Below, piece by piece: positions 1 through 8,003 of a DNA stretch of 64,000 nt (within the stretch, counting starts at the first letter, position 1; each line of letters begins with the position of its first letter). Location: contig NZ_CP060034.1 in the NCBI RefSeq assembly GCF_023208195.1, positions 2,108,001 through 2,172,000 on the forward strand, written 5' to 3'. Below the pieces are notes generated by a model. The model did no database searches. It had not been told where the DNA came from and saw only the letters and a program-made list of their open reading frames with translations. The stretch comes from Nocardioides sp. InS609-2 (GTDB lineage: Bacteria > Actinomycetota > Actinomycetes > Propionibacteriales > Nocardioidaceae). The position numbers and the translations under genes were made by a program.

Positions 1-610
1 CCATGTAGCGCCCGTTGTCACCGTTGCCGAGCGCCTCGACGGTGGCCAGCGCGTCCTCCGGGGTGGTGTACAGCTGGTCGTTGATCTCGTTGGCCACTCC
101 GTCTTCCTCGCCACCCACGACACCGATCTCGACCTCGAGGATGATGTGCGCCGCCGCGCACTTGGCGAGCAGCTCCTGCGCGATCTGGAGGTTCTCGTCG
201 AGCGGCACGGCCGAGCCGTCCCACATGTGCGACTGGAAGAGCGGCGCCTCGCCGCGCGCAACTCGCTCGACCGAGATGTCGATCAGCGGGCGCACGAAAC
301 CGTCGAGCTTGTCCTTGGGACAGTGGTCGGTGTGCAGCGCGATGTTGACCGGGTAGTTCTTGGCCACCTCGGCGGCGTACGCCGCGAAGGCCACGGAGCC
401 GGTGACCATGTGCTTCACGCCGGGGCCGGACAGGTACTCCGCGCCGCCGGTCGAGACCTGGATGATGCCGTCGGACCCGGCATCGGCGAAGCCCTGCAGC
501 GCGGCGTTCAGCGTCTGCGAGGACGACACGTTGATGGCCGGGTAGGCGAACGAGCGGGCCTTGGCCGCATCGAGCATCTCGGCGTAGCGCTCGGGGGTGG
601 CGATGGGCAT
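1..610 (-). CDS. fbaA: Class II fructose-bisphosphate aldolase, 5' part (runs off the left edge)
   Basis: This enzyme cleaves fructose 1,6-bisphosphate to dihydroxyacetone phosphate and glyceraldehyde 3-phosphate in glycolysis, and makes the reverse condensation in gluconeogenesis, in the cytosol. About 203 N-terminal residues are present. The zinc-binding segment HTDHCPKDKLDGF near residue 95 and the segment EVEIGVVGGEEDG near residue 160 are typical of the zinc-dependent class II family. The ATG at 610 is preceded by GAGGAG at a spacing of 5, which fixes the start. The remaining C-terminal part lies outside the window. The next gene (745) is divergent, so no operon partner is visible on the upstream side. 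Confidence 0.95.
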   Translation of the reverse strand, partial: MPIATPERYAEMLDAAKARSFAYPAINVSSSQTLNAALQGFADAGSDGIIQVSTGGAEYLSGPGVKHMVTGSVAFAAYAAEVAKNYPVNIALHTDHCPKDKLDGFVRPLIDISVERVARGEAPLFQSHMWDGSAVPLDENLQIAQELLAKCAAAHIILEVEIGVVGGEEDGVANEINDQLYTTPEDALATVEALGNGDNGRYM

Positions 611-744
611 CGGGAGCTCCTCGAAGTCAGGCGAAAACGTCTGCTGGGCGTCGTTTCAACCCTAGTGGCTACCCGCGGGTCGGCTCCGGCTGGCTAAGGT
701 CGAGCCAGCACGCGAGGCGCGCTCGCGTCCGATCGGGGGATCAC

Positions 745-1119
745 ATGAACGACGACCAGCCGGAGATCATCACCCAGGGCAGCGTCGACACGTACGGCGA
801 CGTTGCCCAGCGCCAGCGGTTCAACGCCTTCCTCGCCCTGGCGCTCGGCGTCCTGGGTGCCCTCGGCGGCGGCGTCGTCGGTACGGCGGCGCAGTGGCTC
901 GTATACGCCTCGGACAGCTCCAGCTACCCGAATGACCTCTTCACGATCGTGATGGGCGGCGTGCCCGTGCTGATCGGTGCCGCGGCGCTCGTGCTCGGCC
1001 TGCAGGCGGCCGCCCTGCGCGACCCGCTCAACGCCCCGATCGGCAAGGTCGGGGCCGTGCTCGGCGCGGTGGCCGTCGTCGGCGGAGTGCTGTACGCGAT
1101 CGCCCTACTGCACCAGTAG
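745..1119 (+). CDS. Small membrane protein, three predicted helices
   Basis: This 124-residue protein is not recognised as a named family. It has a short acidic N-terminus and then three hydrophobic stretches (about residues 28-52, 66-88 and 99-122), so it is probably an integral membrane protein with little outside the bilayer. The ATG follows GGGGGATCAC, an acceptable ribosome site. A 7-bp stem hairpin (689-709) lies between it and the divergent aldolase gene. It is followed after 50 bp by the membrane protein/sigma factor pair and may be co-transcribed with it, but nothing in the sequence ties it to their function. Confidence 0.7.
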   Translation: MNDDQPEIITQGSVDTYGDVAQRQRFNAFLALALGVLGALGGGVVGTAAQWLVYASDSSSYPNDLFTIVMGGVPVLIGAAALVLGLQAAALRDPLNAPIGKVGAVLGAVAVVGGVLYAIALLHQ

Positions 1120-1169
1120 CGACCCTCCGGGCGTGACAACCGTTCCTCGTCCGGTTCCGTAGGAGAGGT

Positions 1170-2024
1170 ATGGACACCGACCGCTTCGACGCAGACCTGC
1201 GCGATCGTCTCGGCCGTTCCTTCGGGGACGGTCCCTCCCACCGGCCGCTCGACGACCGCCTCGTCGCCGGCCACCGGGCTCTGTTCCGACGGCGCATCGG
1301 CACGAGCCTCGCGGCCCTCGCCGTCGTGGTGGTCGTCGGGTCGTCGTACGCCCTGGCGGGCGGCAACGACCGGGCCATCGAGCCGCCCGGCCCAGCGACA
1401 GCCACCTCGCCCTCACCGGACCCTGCCCCGTCGAAGGGCACCGCCTCGGAACCCATCACCGCGATGGGGCCGTGGGCGGAGTTCGAGCCCGGCGGCATCG
1501 CGTTCCAACCCGGCACGACCATCCTGCAGAGGACGGAGAACCCGCTGGGTTACGCGGCGCCCTCGAGGTCGGTGGGTCTCAGAATGGTCAAGGACGGTGA
1601 GGAGCAGTGGTTCCTCATGGGCTCCGACGAACAGGGCCGGACGGCTTTCACCACCTCCGACGTTGCCGGCGAACGCTTCGCGACCTTCGACGACTGGCTT
1701 GCCGATCAGGTGCAGTTCCAGAAGGGTGCGCTCGAGAAGTCGCCCGTCTCGATCGCCATGGGGTCACTCGCGGTCACCGCCGGTGTCACGCTCCTCGAGA
1801 AGGTCAAGGCACCGGCCGAGGCCGCCGCCTACGGACCCGTCGAGGACGCGGTCGCGGCGAAGATCCGCCTCCCCGACGGGCGGATCCGCTTCGCGCTCGT
1901 GCTCGAGGACACCGGCCCCTCCGGCACCACCGTGGTGGATCCCGCGGTCCTGGACGCTCCGACAATGGCGGCATTCCTGCGTCACCTGGCTGCCCAGGGT
2001 GCCAGCGGCGAGGGGCTGCGATGA
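1170..2024 (+). CDS. Single-pass membrane protein coupled to a sigma factor (anti-sigma-like position)
   Basis: This 284-residue protein has an Arg-rich cytoplasmic N-terminus (about 1-45), one hydrophobic segment (about residues 48-68), a Pro/Ser/Thr-rich linker and an extracytoplasmic domain of roughly 190 residues. That topology, together with a 4-base overlap (ATGA, 2021-2024) with the following sigma-factor gene, fits a membrane regulator of that sigma factor. I see no zinc-binding anti-sigma motif (HxxxCxxC), so the anti-sigma role is inference from topology and coupling only. It could equally be the target or sensor protein of the sigma factor. Confidence 0.7.
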   Translation: MDTDRFDADLRDRLGRSFGDGPSHRPLDDRLVAGHRALFRRRIGTSLAALAVVVVVGSSYALAGGNDRAIEPPGPATATSPSPDPAPSKGTASEPITAMGPWAEFEPGGIAFQPGTTILQRTENPLGYAAPSRSVGLRMVKDGEEQWFLMGSDEQGRTAFTTSDVAGERFATFDDWLADQVQFQKGALEKSPVSIAMGSLAVTAGVTLLEKVKAPAEAAAYGPVEDAVAAKIRLPDGRIRFALVLEDTGPSGTTVVDPAVLDAPTMAAFLRHLAAQGASGEGLR

Positions 2025-2509
2025 GCTCCCGCGACGAGGCGTACACGGACTTCGTGGCCGCCCGGCAGACCCATCTGCGGCGCATCGCGTATGCGATCTG
2101 CGGCGACTGGCACCGCGCCGACGACCTGCTGCAGACCGCACTGGTGAAGCTGTACGTCGCGTGGCCGCGCGTGCAGCACCAGGGCAAGGAGGAGGCCTAC
2201 GTACGCCGCATCCTGGTGCGCGCCCACATCGACGAGACCCGGCGACCGTGGCGGCGAGAGGTGGCCGGCCTCGACGGGCACGACCCGGTGGCTCGCGCGG
2301 ACCTGCCCACAGAGGAGCGGTCGGCGCTGTTCGACGCCCTGCAGCAGCTGCCGCTGATGCAGCGCAAGGTCGTGGTGCTGCGGCACTGGCTGGGGTTGTC
2401 GGTGGCCGAGACCGCCGACGAGCTCGGCATCGGCGAAGGCACGGTGAAGAGCCACACGTCACGCGGAGTCGAGAAGCTGAAGGCGGCGCTCGCCGAGTCC
2501 CAGTCCTGA
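2021..2509 (+). CDS. SigE-family RNA polymerase sigma factor (ECF type)
   Basis: The 162-residue protein has sigma-70 region 2 (RIAYAICGDWHRADDLLQ, about residues 21-38) and region 4 (LPLMQRKVVVLRHW, then the HTH with ETADELGIGEGTVKSH, about residues 110-150). It lacks region 3, as ECF sigma factors do. It should direct RNA polymerase to a small stress or envelope regulon. Its ATG overlaps the stop of the upstream membrane-protein gene, implying translational coupling and joint control of activity. Just downstream (2536-2640) lies a degraded partial copy of its own region 4 coding sequence. Confidence 0.9.
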   Translation: MSSRDEAYTDFVAARQTHLRRIAYAICGDWHRADDLLQTALVKLYVAWPRVQHQGKEEAYVRRILVRAHIDETRRPWRREVAGLDGHDPVARADLPTEERSALFDALQQLPLMQRKVVVLRHWLGLSVAETADELGIGEGTVKSHTSRGVEKLKAALAESQS

Positions 2510-2535
2510 AAGCATCAGCTCTTGCCGGGGAAGCA

Positions 2536-2640
2536 ACGCACGGTGGTCGTGCTCCGGCATCGGCGAAGGCACCATGACGATCTCCTCCACGCGCGGCCCG
2601 AACGCACTCCAGCAGGCCCAGGCCGAGCCGTCGGTCTGAC
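2536..2640 (+). pseudogene. Degraded partial copy of the sigma-factor region 4 sequence
   Basis: Behind the sigma-factor stop codon the sequence resembles the 3' part of that gene again. A segment like its VVVLRH-coding stretch is joined, after loss of the middle, to a copy of GGCATCGGCGAAGGCAC (also at 2425-2441). That is followed by a diverged stretch that still reads GIGEGT, then TRG, then L and Q residues in one frame. No start codon or complete frame remains. It is best explained as the remnant of a tandem duplication of a sigma gene that was later deleted and mutated. Confidence 0.5.
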
Positions 2641-2693
2641 GATCCATCAATTGTGGGGATTCGCCGCGCCCGGGTTCGTGTTGCCATCAACCG

Positions 2694-5600
2694 GTGAGTG
2701 AGAGCCTCGGGGGGCTCAGGGGTGGGCTAGCCCGAATCAGATGGTCGTCGACGCTGCTGGTGGTCGCCTTGGCGGTGACGTTGCTCGCGATACCTCATGC
2801 AGCCGTCGCACCGCCCGCCGCCGCGGCATGTGCCAATGAGATCGCGTGCGAGAACGCCCTCCCGGGCACCGACCCCAGGGTCTGGCAGATCAGCGGCGCC
2901 GGCGACGCCACCATTCAGGGCTTCGCCACCGAGATCTCGGTCAACCGTGGCACTCGAGTCGACTTCAAGATCGCCACGAACGCCGCGGCGTACACGATCA
3001 AGATCTACCGGACCGGCTACTACCAGGGCCTGGGCGCGCGCCAGGTCGGCACCGTCAGCCCGAGCGCCGTCCTGCCGCAGACCCAGCCACAGTGCATCAA
3101 CGACGTCGCCACCGACCTCGTCGACTGCGGCAACTGGGCCGTCTCAGCTTCGTGGAACGTGCCGGCGGACGCGGTCTCCGGCGTCTACATCGCCAGGCTG
3201 ACCCGGTCCGACACCGGAGGAGCCAGCCACATCACCTTCATCGTGCGCGACGACGCCAGCCACTCCGACCTGGTGTTCCAGACCTCCGACACCACGTGGC
3301 AGGCCTACAACAGGTACAGCGCGGACTATTACGGCGGCGGCTCGCGCGGCGTACCCGCCCGGGCCTACAAGGTCTCCTACAACCGGCCGATGGTGACGCG
3401 GAGCGCGGTGCCGTGGGGGCGCGGCTACTACTTCGCCAACGAGTTCCCGCTGGTGCGCTTCCTCGAGCGCAACGGCTACGACGTCTCCTACATCGCCGGC
3501 CCCGACACCGACCGTCGCGGGAACCTGCTGCAGAACCACGGGACCTACCTCTCCGTCGGTCACGACGAGTACTGGAGCGGGCGGCAACGCGCGAACGTCG
3601 AAGCTGCGCGCGACGCCGGGGTCAACCTGATGTTCCTCTCCGGCAACGAGATGTACTGGCGGGTCCGCTGGCAGAACGACGTCACCGGTGCCTCGTACCG
3701 GACCATGACCAGCTACAAGGAGACGTGGGAGTACGCCAAGGTCGACCCCGCGGCGGAATGGACCGGGACGTTCCGCGATCCCCGCTACGCCTCGCAGGCG
3801 AACGGTGCCGGTGTGCCGGAGAACGCCACGACCGGCACGATGTTCATGGCAAACCTCAACGACCTGGCGGTCACGGTCGACGCACGCGAAGGCCGGCTGC
3901 GACTGTGGCGCAACACCGCACTGGCGAACCTGCCTGCCGGGGGGTCACGTCAACTCACCCCGTCCACGGTGGGATACGAGTCGAACGAGGACCTGGACAA
4001 CGGCTTCCGTCCGCCGGGTCTGATCAGGCTCTCCACGACTGTCGGCCCCACGCCGGAGTACGTCCCCGGGTTCGGCAACCTGCAGTGGGTCGTGCCAGGC
4101 ACCACGACCCACCACCTGACGATGTACCGGGCTGCCAGCGGAGCGCTGGTCTTCAGCGCTGGCAGCATCCAGTGGACGTGGGGGCTCGACGGCACGCACG
4201 ACGCTCCCGGCGCCCCTCCCGCACCCGATCCGGCGATGCAGCAGGCCCAGGTCAACCTGCTCGCCGACATGGGCGCCCAACCCGCCACGCTGATGCCTGG
4301 GCTGACGCCCGCCACCGCTTCGCCCGACTCCGTCGGGCCGACGGTCTCCATCACCTCTCCCGGCGGACCCCAACCGAACGGCGCCCGCGTCACGATCGGA
4401 GGCACCGCCCAGGACGTGGGCGGCGGCCAGGTCGCCGCCGTCGAGGTGTCCACCGACAAGGCCGTCACCTGGCACCCGGCGACCGGCACGACGAGCTGGA
4501 ACTACACCTACACGCAGCACGGGTATGGTGCCCGCGCGGTGCGGGTACGTGCCGTCGACGACAGCGCCAACATCGGGCCGGACGAGGTCCGGTACCCCGA
4601 GGCCAGCTGCCCGTGCTCGATCTTCGGCGCCGAGGTGCCAGCCGTCCCCGCCGTCAACGACGCGTCGGGCACCGAGCTCGGACTCCGCTTCGTCCCGATG
4701 CGCGACGGGCAGGTCACCGGGGTGCGCTTCTACAAGGGCGCCGGCAATGGAGGCACCCACGTCGGAACGCTGTGGAGCGCGAGCGGCAACCAGCTTGCCC
4801 GGGCCACCTTCATCGGCGAGACGGGCACCGGCTGGCAGTCCGTGACCTTCGGCAGCCCGGTCGCCGTGCAGGCCGGCCAGACCTACGTCGTCTCCTACAC
4901 CGCCCCGTCCGGCCGCTACGCCCTCCGGTACGACGCGTTCGAGCTGCTCGGGGTCGAAGCCGACCCGCTGTCGGTCCCCGGGGGCTTCGCGTCCCCCGAC
5001 TCGGGCGTCTACGCCTCGCCGGGCAGCTTCCCGAACCAGTCCGTCGGCGGACGCAACTCCAACTACTACGTCGACGTGCTCTTCAACGCGGGTGGGCCGC
5101 CCGACCCGACGCCGACCCTCGCCGTGACGAACCGCCAGCCCGCGCCTGGCGCGACCGGCGTACCCACCAACACCACGGTGACCGTCGGCTTCTCGGCGCC
5201 GGTCGAGCCCGGCTCCTCGCTGACGCTGAGCCAGGGCTCGACGCCGATCCCCGGCACCGTCGCTGCCTCCGACGGTGGGCGCACGCTGAGGTTCACCCCG
5301 GCTGCCGCACTGCCACCTGCGACCGGCGTGACCGCGAGTCTCGGCGGCGTCACCTCCACCGAGGGCATCGACCTCGCACCCCTGTCCTGGTCGTTCACCA
5401 CGGCGGCAGTGCCTCGTGTCGGACCCCCGGGCAACGTCCGCACGGCCACGCTGTTCGGTGGCCGGAAGCCCCGCAGGACGCTCAGGGCCAGGGCAGGGAT
5501 CGAGCTGGGTGTGGAGTTCACCCCGAACAGGGCCGGCTCGGTGGTGGCGGTCCGCTACTTCCAGGTGAGCGGTCGAACGGCCCCGCGATCGGTGACCCTC

Positions 5601-5921
5601 TGGTCCGACAAGGGTGCCAAGCTGGCCCGCGCGAAGATCCCACGCAAAGGCGCCAAGTCGAAGAAGGCCGGCTGGCGGACCGTCGTCCTCGGTGACCCGG
5701 TCACAATGCGGGCGGGACGGTCCTACGTCGCGTCGTACCACCTGCCGGCCGGCAGCGCCGCCCGCACGCCCGACTTCTACAAGAAGAAGGCGTGGAAGTC
5801 GGGACCGCTGCGAGCCGACAGGTCCGACAACGGTCGCTACGTGTTCTCGTCGAAGAGCCGGTTCCCCAAGCGGGTAGATCGTGGGGTCAATTTCTACGCC
5901 GATGTGCGGTTCGACTACTAG
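2694..5921 (+). CDS. Large secreted protein: dimethylformamidase-like domain, Ig-like domain, two DUF4082 domains
   Basis: The 1075-residue protein begins with a signal peptide (hydrophobic about residues 20-36, Ala-rich cleavage region). Residues about 45-520 resemble the large subunit of N,N-dimethylformamidase: the hallmark segments SVGHDEYWS and FLSGNEMYWRVRW are present. An Ig-like segment (about 540-640), a DUF4082 domain (about 645-800), a Big_5-type Ig-like domain (about 805-905) and a second DUF4082-like domain (about 915-1073) follow. Such proteins occur in Actinobacteria as exported multidomain proteins; the substrate is unknown and amide hydrolysis is not assured. The GTG start has no clear ribosome site, so the exact N-terminus is uncertain. 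It stands alone between the sigma-factor locus and a convergent methyltransferase gene. Confidence 0.8.
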   Translation: MSESLGGLRGGLARIRWSSTLLVVALAVTLLAIPHAAVAPPAAAACANEIACENALPGTDPRVWQISGAGDATIQGFATEISVNRGTRVDFKIATNAAAYTIKIYRTGYYQGLGARQVGTVSPSAVLPQTQPQCINDVATDLVDCGNWAVSASWNVPADAVSGVYIARLTRSDTGGASHITFIVRDDASHSDLVFQTSDTTWQAYNRYSADYYGGGSRGVPARAYKVSYNRPMVTRSAVPWGRGYYFANEFPLVRFLERNGYDVSYIAGPDTDRRGNLLQNHGTYLSVGHDEYWSGRQRANVEAARDAGVNLMFLSGNEMYWRVRWQNDVTGASYRTMTSYKETWEYAKVDPAAEWTGTFRDPRYASQANGAGVPENATTGTMFMANLNDLAVTVDAREGRLRLWRNTALANLPAGGSRQLTPSTVGYESNEDLDNGFRPPGLIRLSTTVGPTPEYVPGFGNLQWVVPGTTTHHLTMYRAASGALVFSAGSIQWTWGLDGTHDAPGAPPAPDPAMQQAQVNLLADMGAQPATLMPGLTPATASPDSVGPTVSITSPGGPQPNGARVTIGGTAQDVGGGQVAAVEVSTDKAVTWHPATGTTSWNYTYTQHGYGARAVRVRAVDDSANIGPDEVRYPEASCPCSIFGAEVPAVPAVNDASGTELGLRFVPMRDGQVTGVRFYKGAGNGGTHVGTLWSASGNQLARATFIGETGTGWQSVTFGSPVAVQAGQTYVVSYTAPSGRYALRYDAFELLGVEADPLSVPGGFASPDSGVYASPGSFPNQSVGGRNSNYYVDVLFNAGGPPDPTPTLAVTNRQPAPGATGVPTNTTVTVGFSAPVEPGSSLTLSQGSTPIPGTVAASDGGRTLRFTPAAALPPATGVTASLGGVTSTEGIDLAPLSWSFTTAAVPRVGPPGNVRTATLFGGRKPRRTLRARAGIELGVEFTPNRAGSVVAVRYFQVSGRTAPRSVTLWSDKGAKLARAKIPRKGAKSKKAGWRTVVLGDPVTMRAGRSYVASYHLPAGSAARTPDFYKKKAWKSGPLRADRSDNGRYVFSSKSRFPKRVDRGVNFYADVRFDY

Positions 5922-5927
5922 AGGGGT

Positions 5928-6614
5928 CTAGCCACGCCAGGCGCCGTCGTCGAGGTCGGCGTACGCCCTGATCCAGGTGTGCATCGCGATGGCCGCGGCG
6001 GCGGAGGCGTTGATGGAGCGCGTGGAGCCGAACTGCGCGATCGAGAAGGTGCCGTCGCAGGCCTCGCGCGCGCCCTCGGAAAGACCTGGCCCCTCCTGCC
6101 CGAAGAGGAAGCACACCCGGCGCGGAAGGTCCATGGTCTCGAGGTGCTCGGAGCCGGGCAGGTTGTCGATGCCGAGCAGCCGGACTCCGCCACCGGGAGC
6201 TTCGTGGAGGTACGCCGCCAGGTCGGCTGCGGTCTCGTGGTGCCGGACGTGTTGGTAACGGTCGGTCACCATCGCGCCGCGCCGGTTCCAGCGCCGGTTG
6301 CCCACGATGTGCACCTCCGCGGCCATGAACGCGTTGGCGGACCTCACGATCGTGCCGATGTTGAAGTCGTGCTGCCAGTTCTCGATCGCGACGTGGAAGT
6401 CGTGGCGCCGGGTGTCGAGGTCGGCGACGATCGCGGCCATCGTCCAGTAGCGGTAGCGGTCCACCACGTTGCGGCGGTCGCCCTCGGCCAGTAGCACCGC
6501 GTCGTACACCTCGCTGCCGGGACCTGTCGGCAACGGTCCGGACCATGGCCCGACCCCGACCTCCGGCGGCCCGTGCGGCATCGGGTCGTACGGCGCCCGC
6601 TCCTCGTCGTCCAT
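5928..6614 (-). CDS. TrmH/SpoU-family RNA ribose methyltransferase
   Basis: The 228-residue protein has the SPOUT signatures in order: HDFNIGTIVRSANAF (motif 1, near residue 75), LFGQEGPGLSEGA (motif 2, near 170) and STRSINASAAAAI (motif 3, near 198). These form the trefoil-knot S-adenosylmethionine site of 2'-O-ribose methyltransferases acting on tRNA or rRNA. The particular nucleotide cannot be told from the sequence. The open frame extends much further upstream, but the ATG at 6614 lies 6 bases behind TACCCT (6621-6626 on this strand), a leaderless -10 element. The gene faces the DedA gene with only 39 bp between the start codons. Confidence 0.88.
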   Translation of the reverse strand: MDDEERAPYDPMPHGPPEVGVGPWSGPLPTGPGSEVYDAVLLAEGDRRNVVDRYRYWTMAAIVADLDTRRHDFHVAIENWQHDFNIGTIVRSANAFMAAEVHIVGNRRWNRRGAMVTDRYQHVRHHETAADLAAYLHEAPGGGVRLLGIDNLPGSEHLETMDLPRRVCFLFGQEGPGLSEGAREACDGTFSIAQFGSTRSINASAAAAIAMHTWIRAYADLDDGAWRG

Positions 6615-6620
6615 GCCCGC

Positions 6621-6647
6621 AGGGTATGTGGATGCGCCGGTTAGGCT
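6621..6647. promoter_or_regulatory. Compact bidirectional leaderless promoter (TrmH-like gene / DedA gene)
   Basis: TACCCT on the minus strand (6621-6626) lies 6 bases from the ATG at 6614, and TAGGCT on the plus strand (6642-6647) lies 6 bases from the GTG at 6654. The two -10 hexamers point away from each other with 15 bp between them, so each lies about where the -35 region of the other would be. Neither gene has a ribosome-binding site. The same geometry recurs at 7974-7993, 9871-9895 and 32413-32438. Confidence 0.65.
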
Positions 6648-6653
6648 GCGCGC

Positions 6654-7388
6654 GTGACCGTACTGCTGGACCTCCACCCCCTCCTGCTCGGGATGGACTG
6701 GATGGATCCCAACTGGCTGCTGGACCGCTTCGGGGAGACGCTGTTCTGGCTCAGCCTGGCGATCATCTTCGTCGAGTGCGGCCTCTTCTTCCCGTTCCTG
6801 CCCGGTGACACGTTGCTCTTCGCGATGGGTCTGTTCATCGCCGGCGACCAGATCAGCATCCTGCCCGGCCACCACTCGCTCGACCTGCTGCTGGCGCTCG
6901 TGCTGTTCTCCGTCGCGGCCGTGGGCGGCAACGTCGCGGGCTACGAGATCGGGCGCGCCATCGGGCCGCCGCTCTACGAACGCGATGGCCGCATCCTCAA
7001 GCGCAAGTATTTCGACCAGACAACCGCGTTCTTCGACAAGCACGGCAACAAGGCCTTGGTGATCGGCCGGTTCGTGCCGTTCGTCCGCACCTACATCACG
7101 GTCGTGGCTGGCGTGACGCGGATGGATCGTCGGCGCTTCTTCTTGTGGAGCTTCGTCGGGGCCGTTGCCTGGGTCGTCTTGATCACGCTGCTCGGCTACT
7201 TCCTCGGGGCGGCCATCCCCTGGCTCGGCGAGAACATCGACTACGCGATCATTCTGATCCTCGCCTTCTCCGTCGTGCCGATCGTGTGGGAGTGGTGGCG
7301 GCACCAGCGCACGACTGCTCCCGAGGCGGCCGACCGCGACCACGACGACCAGCCCGATCGCGACATCGCCGGGCAGGACGTCGAGTAG
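6654..7388 (+). CDS. DedA/VTT-family membrane protein
   Basis: The 244-residue protein has the DedA pattern: an N-terminal helix leading into ECGLFFPFLPGDTLLF near residue 45, the conserved GRFVPFVRTY near residue 140, and several hydrophobic segments ending in a charged C-terminal tail. DedA proteins are inner-membrane lipid scramblase-like or flippase-like proteins that support membrane homeostasis and undecaprenyl-phosphate recycling; the substrate here is not known. The GTG start is preceded by TAGGCT and a 6-base gap, so the mRNA is probably leaderless. It is convergent with pyrE, with 11 bp between the stop codons. Confidence 0.9.
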   Translation: MTVLLDLHPLLLGMDWMDPNWLLDRFGETLFWLSLAIIFVECGLFFPFLPGDTLLFAMGLFIAGDQISILPGHHSLDLLLALVLFSVAAVGGNVAGYEIGRAIGPPLYERDGRILKRKYFDQTTAFFDKHGNKALVIGRFVPFVRTYITVVAGVTRMDRRRFFLWSFVGAVAWVVLITLLGYFLGAAIPWLGENIDYAIILILAFSVVPIVWEWWRHQRTTAPEAADRDHDDQPDRDIAGQDVE

Positions 7389-7399
7389 GTCTCGTTCGA

Positions 7400-7966
7400 T
7401 CAGCCGGCGCGGGCAGCGTCGAGCTGTGCCCTGGTGAACACCGGGCGGACCTCGAGGTCCACGTCGGCCAGCGGGTTCTCGCCGGCCGGGCTGCGGTCGA
7501 TCGCGCAGACGACCGTCCCGACGGTGGCGCCACGCTCGCGCAGGCCACGGGTGGCATCGCGTACGGCGCCGCCCGTCGTGATGACATCCTCGATGATCGT
7601 GATCCGGCGGCCCGCGACCTCCGGCCCCTCGGCGAGCTTGCAGGTGCCGTACTCCTTGGCCTTCTTGCGCACGAACAGGGCGGGCAGGCCGGTGCGGGCG
7701 CTGAGCACGGCGACGATCGGGATGCCGCCCATCTCGAGGCCGCCGAGGAGCTGGGTGTCGGGTGGCAACAGGTCGACCATCCGGTCGACGACCCGGGCCA
7801 GCAGGGCCGGGTCGGACTCGAAGAGGTACTTGTCGAAGTACTCGCTGGCGACTTGGCCCGAGCGGAGCGTGAACTCGCCGTGGAGCCGGCAGCAGGCGTC
7901 GATGTCGGCAGCCAACGCGTCAACGGAGTCGGACGGGCTGGCGTCTTGCGGGTCGATGTTGCTCAT
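7400..7966 (-). CDS. pyrE: Orotate phosphoribosyltransferase
   Basis: This 188-residue enzyme transfers ribose 5-phosphate from PRPP to orotate, giving orotidine 5'-monophosphate in pyrimidine synthesis. The PRPP-binding loop ITIIEDVITTGGAV lies near residue 128, and the segment FVRKKAKEYG near residue 97 supplies the catalytic lysine region of the family. The frame continues to a GTG at 7984, but the ATG at 7966 lies 7 bases behind TAACCT (7974-7979 on this strand), a leaderless -10, and gives the expected family length. It is separated from the divergent MFS gene by 37 bp. Confidence 0.95.
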   Translation of the reverse strand: MSNIDPQDASPSDSVDALAADIDACCRLHGEFTLRSGQVASEYFDKYLFESDPALLARVVDRMVDLLPPDTQLLGGLEMGGIPIVAVLSARTGLPALFVRKKAKEYGTCKLAEGPEVAGRRITIIEDVITTGGAVRDATRGLRERGATVGTVVCAIDRSPAGENPLADVDLEVRPVFTRAQLDAARAG

Positions 7967-7973
7967 GCCCGTC

Positions 7974-7993
7974 AGGTTATCCACTCCTAGGAT
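7974..7993. promoter_or_regulatory. Compact bidirectional promoter (pyrE / MFS gene)
   Basis: TAACCT on the minus strand (7974-7979) is 7 bases from the pyrE ATG. TAGGAT on the plus strand (7988-7993) is 10 bases from the MFS ATG at 8004. The whole space between the two start codons is 37 bp, and neither side has room for a standard leader with a ribosome site. Confidence 0.55.
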
Positions 7994-8003
7994 CGATGCT
8001 CAG

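Noticed and set aside
3945..5741. A 598-codon minus-strand frame inside the large secreted protein gene
   Set aside because: It is a shadow frame, antisense to recognised DUF4082 and Ig-like domains, with no start signal.
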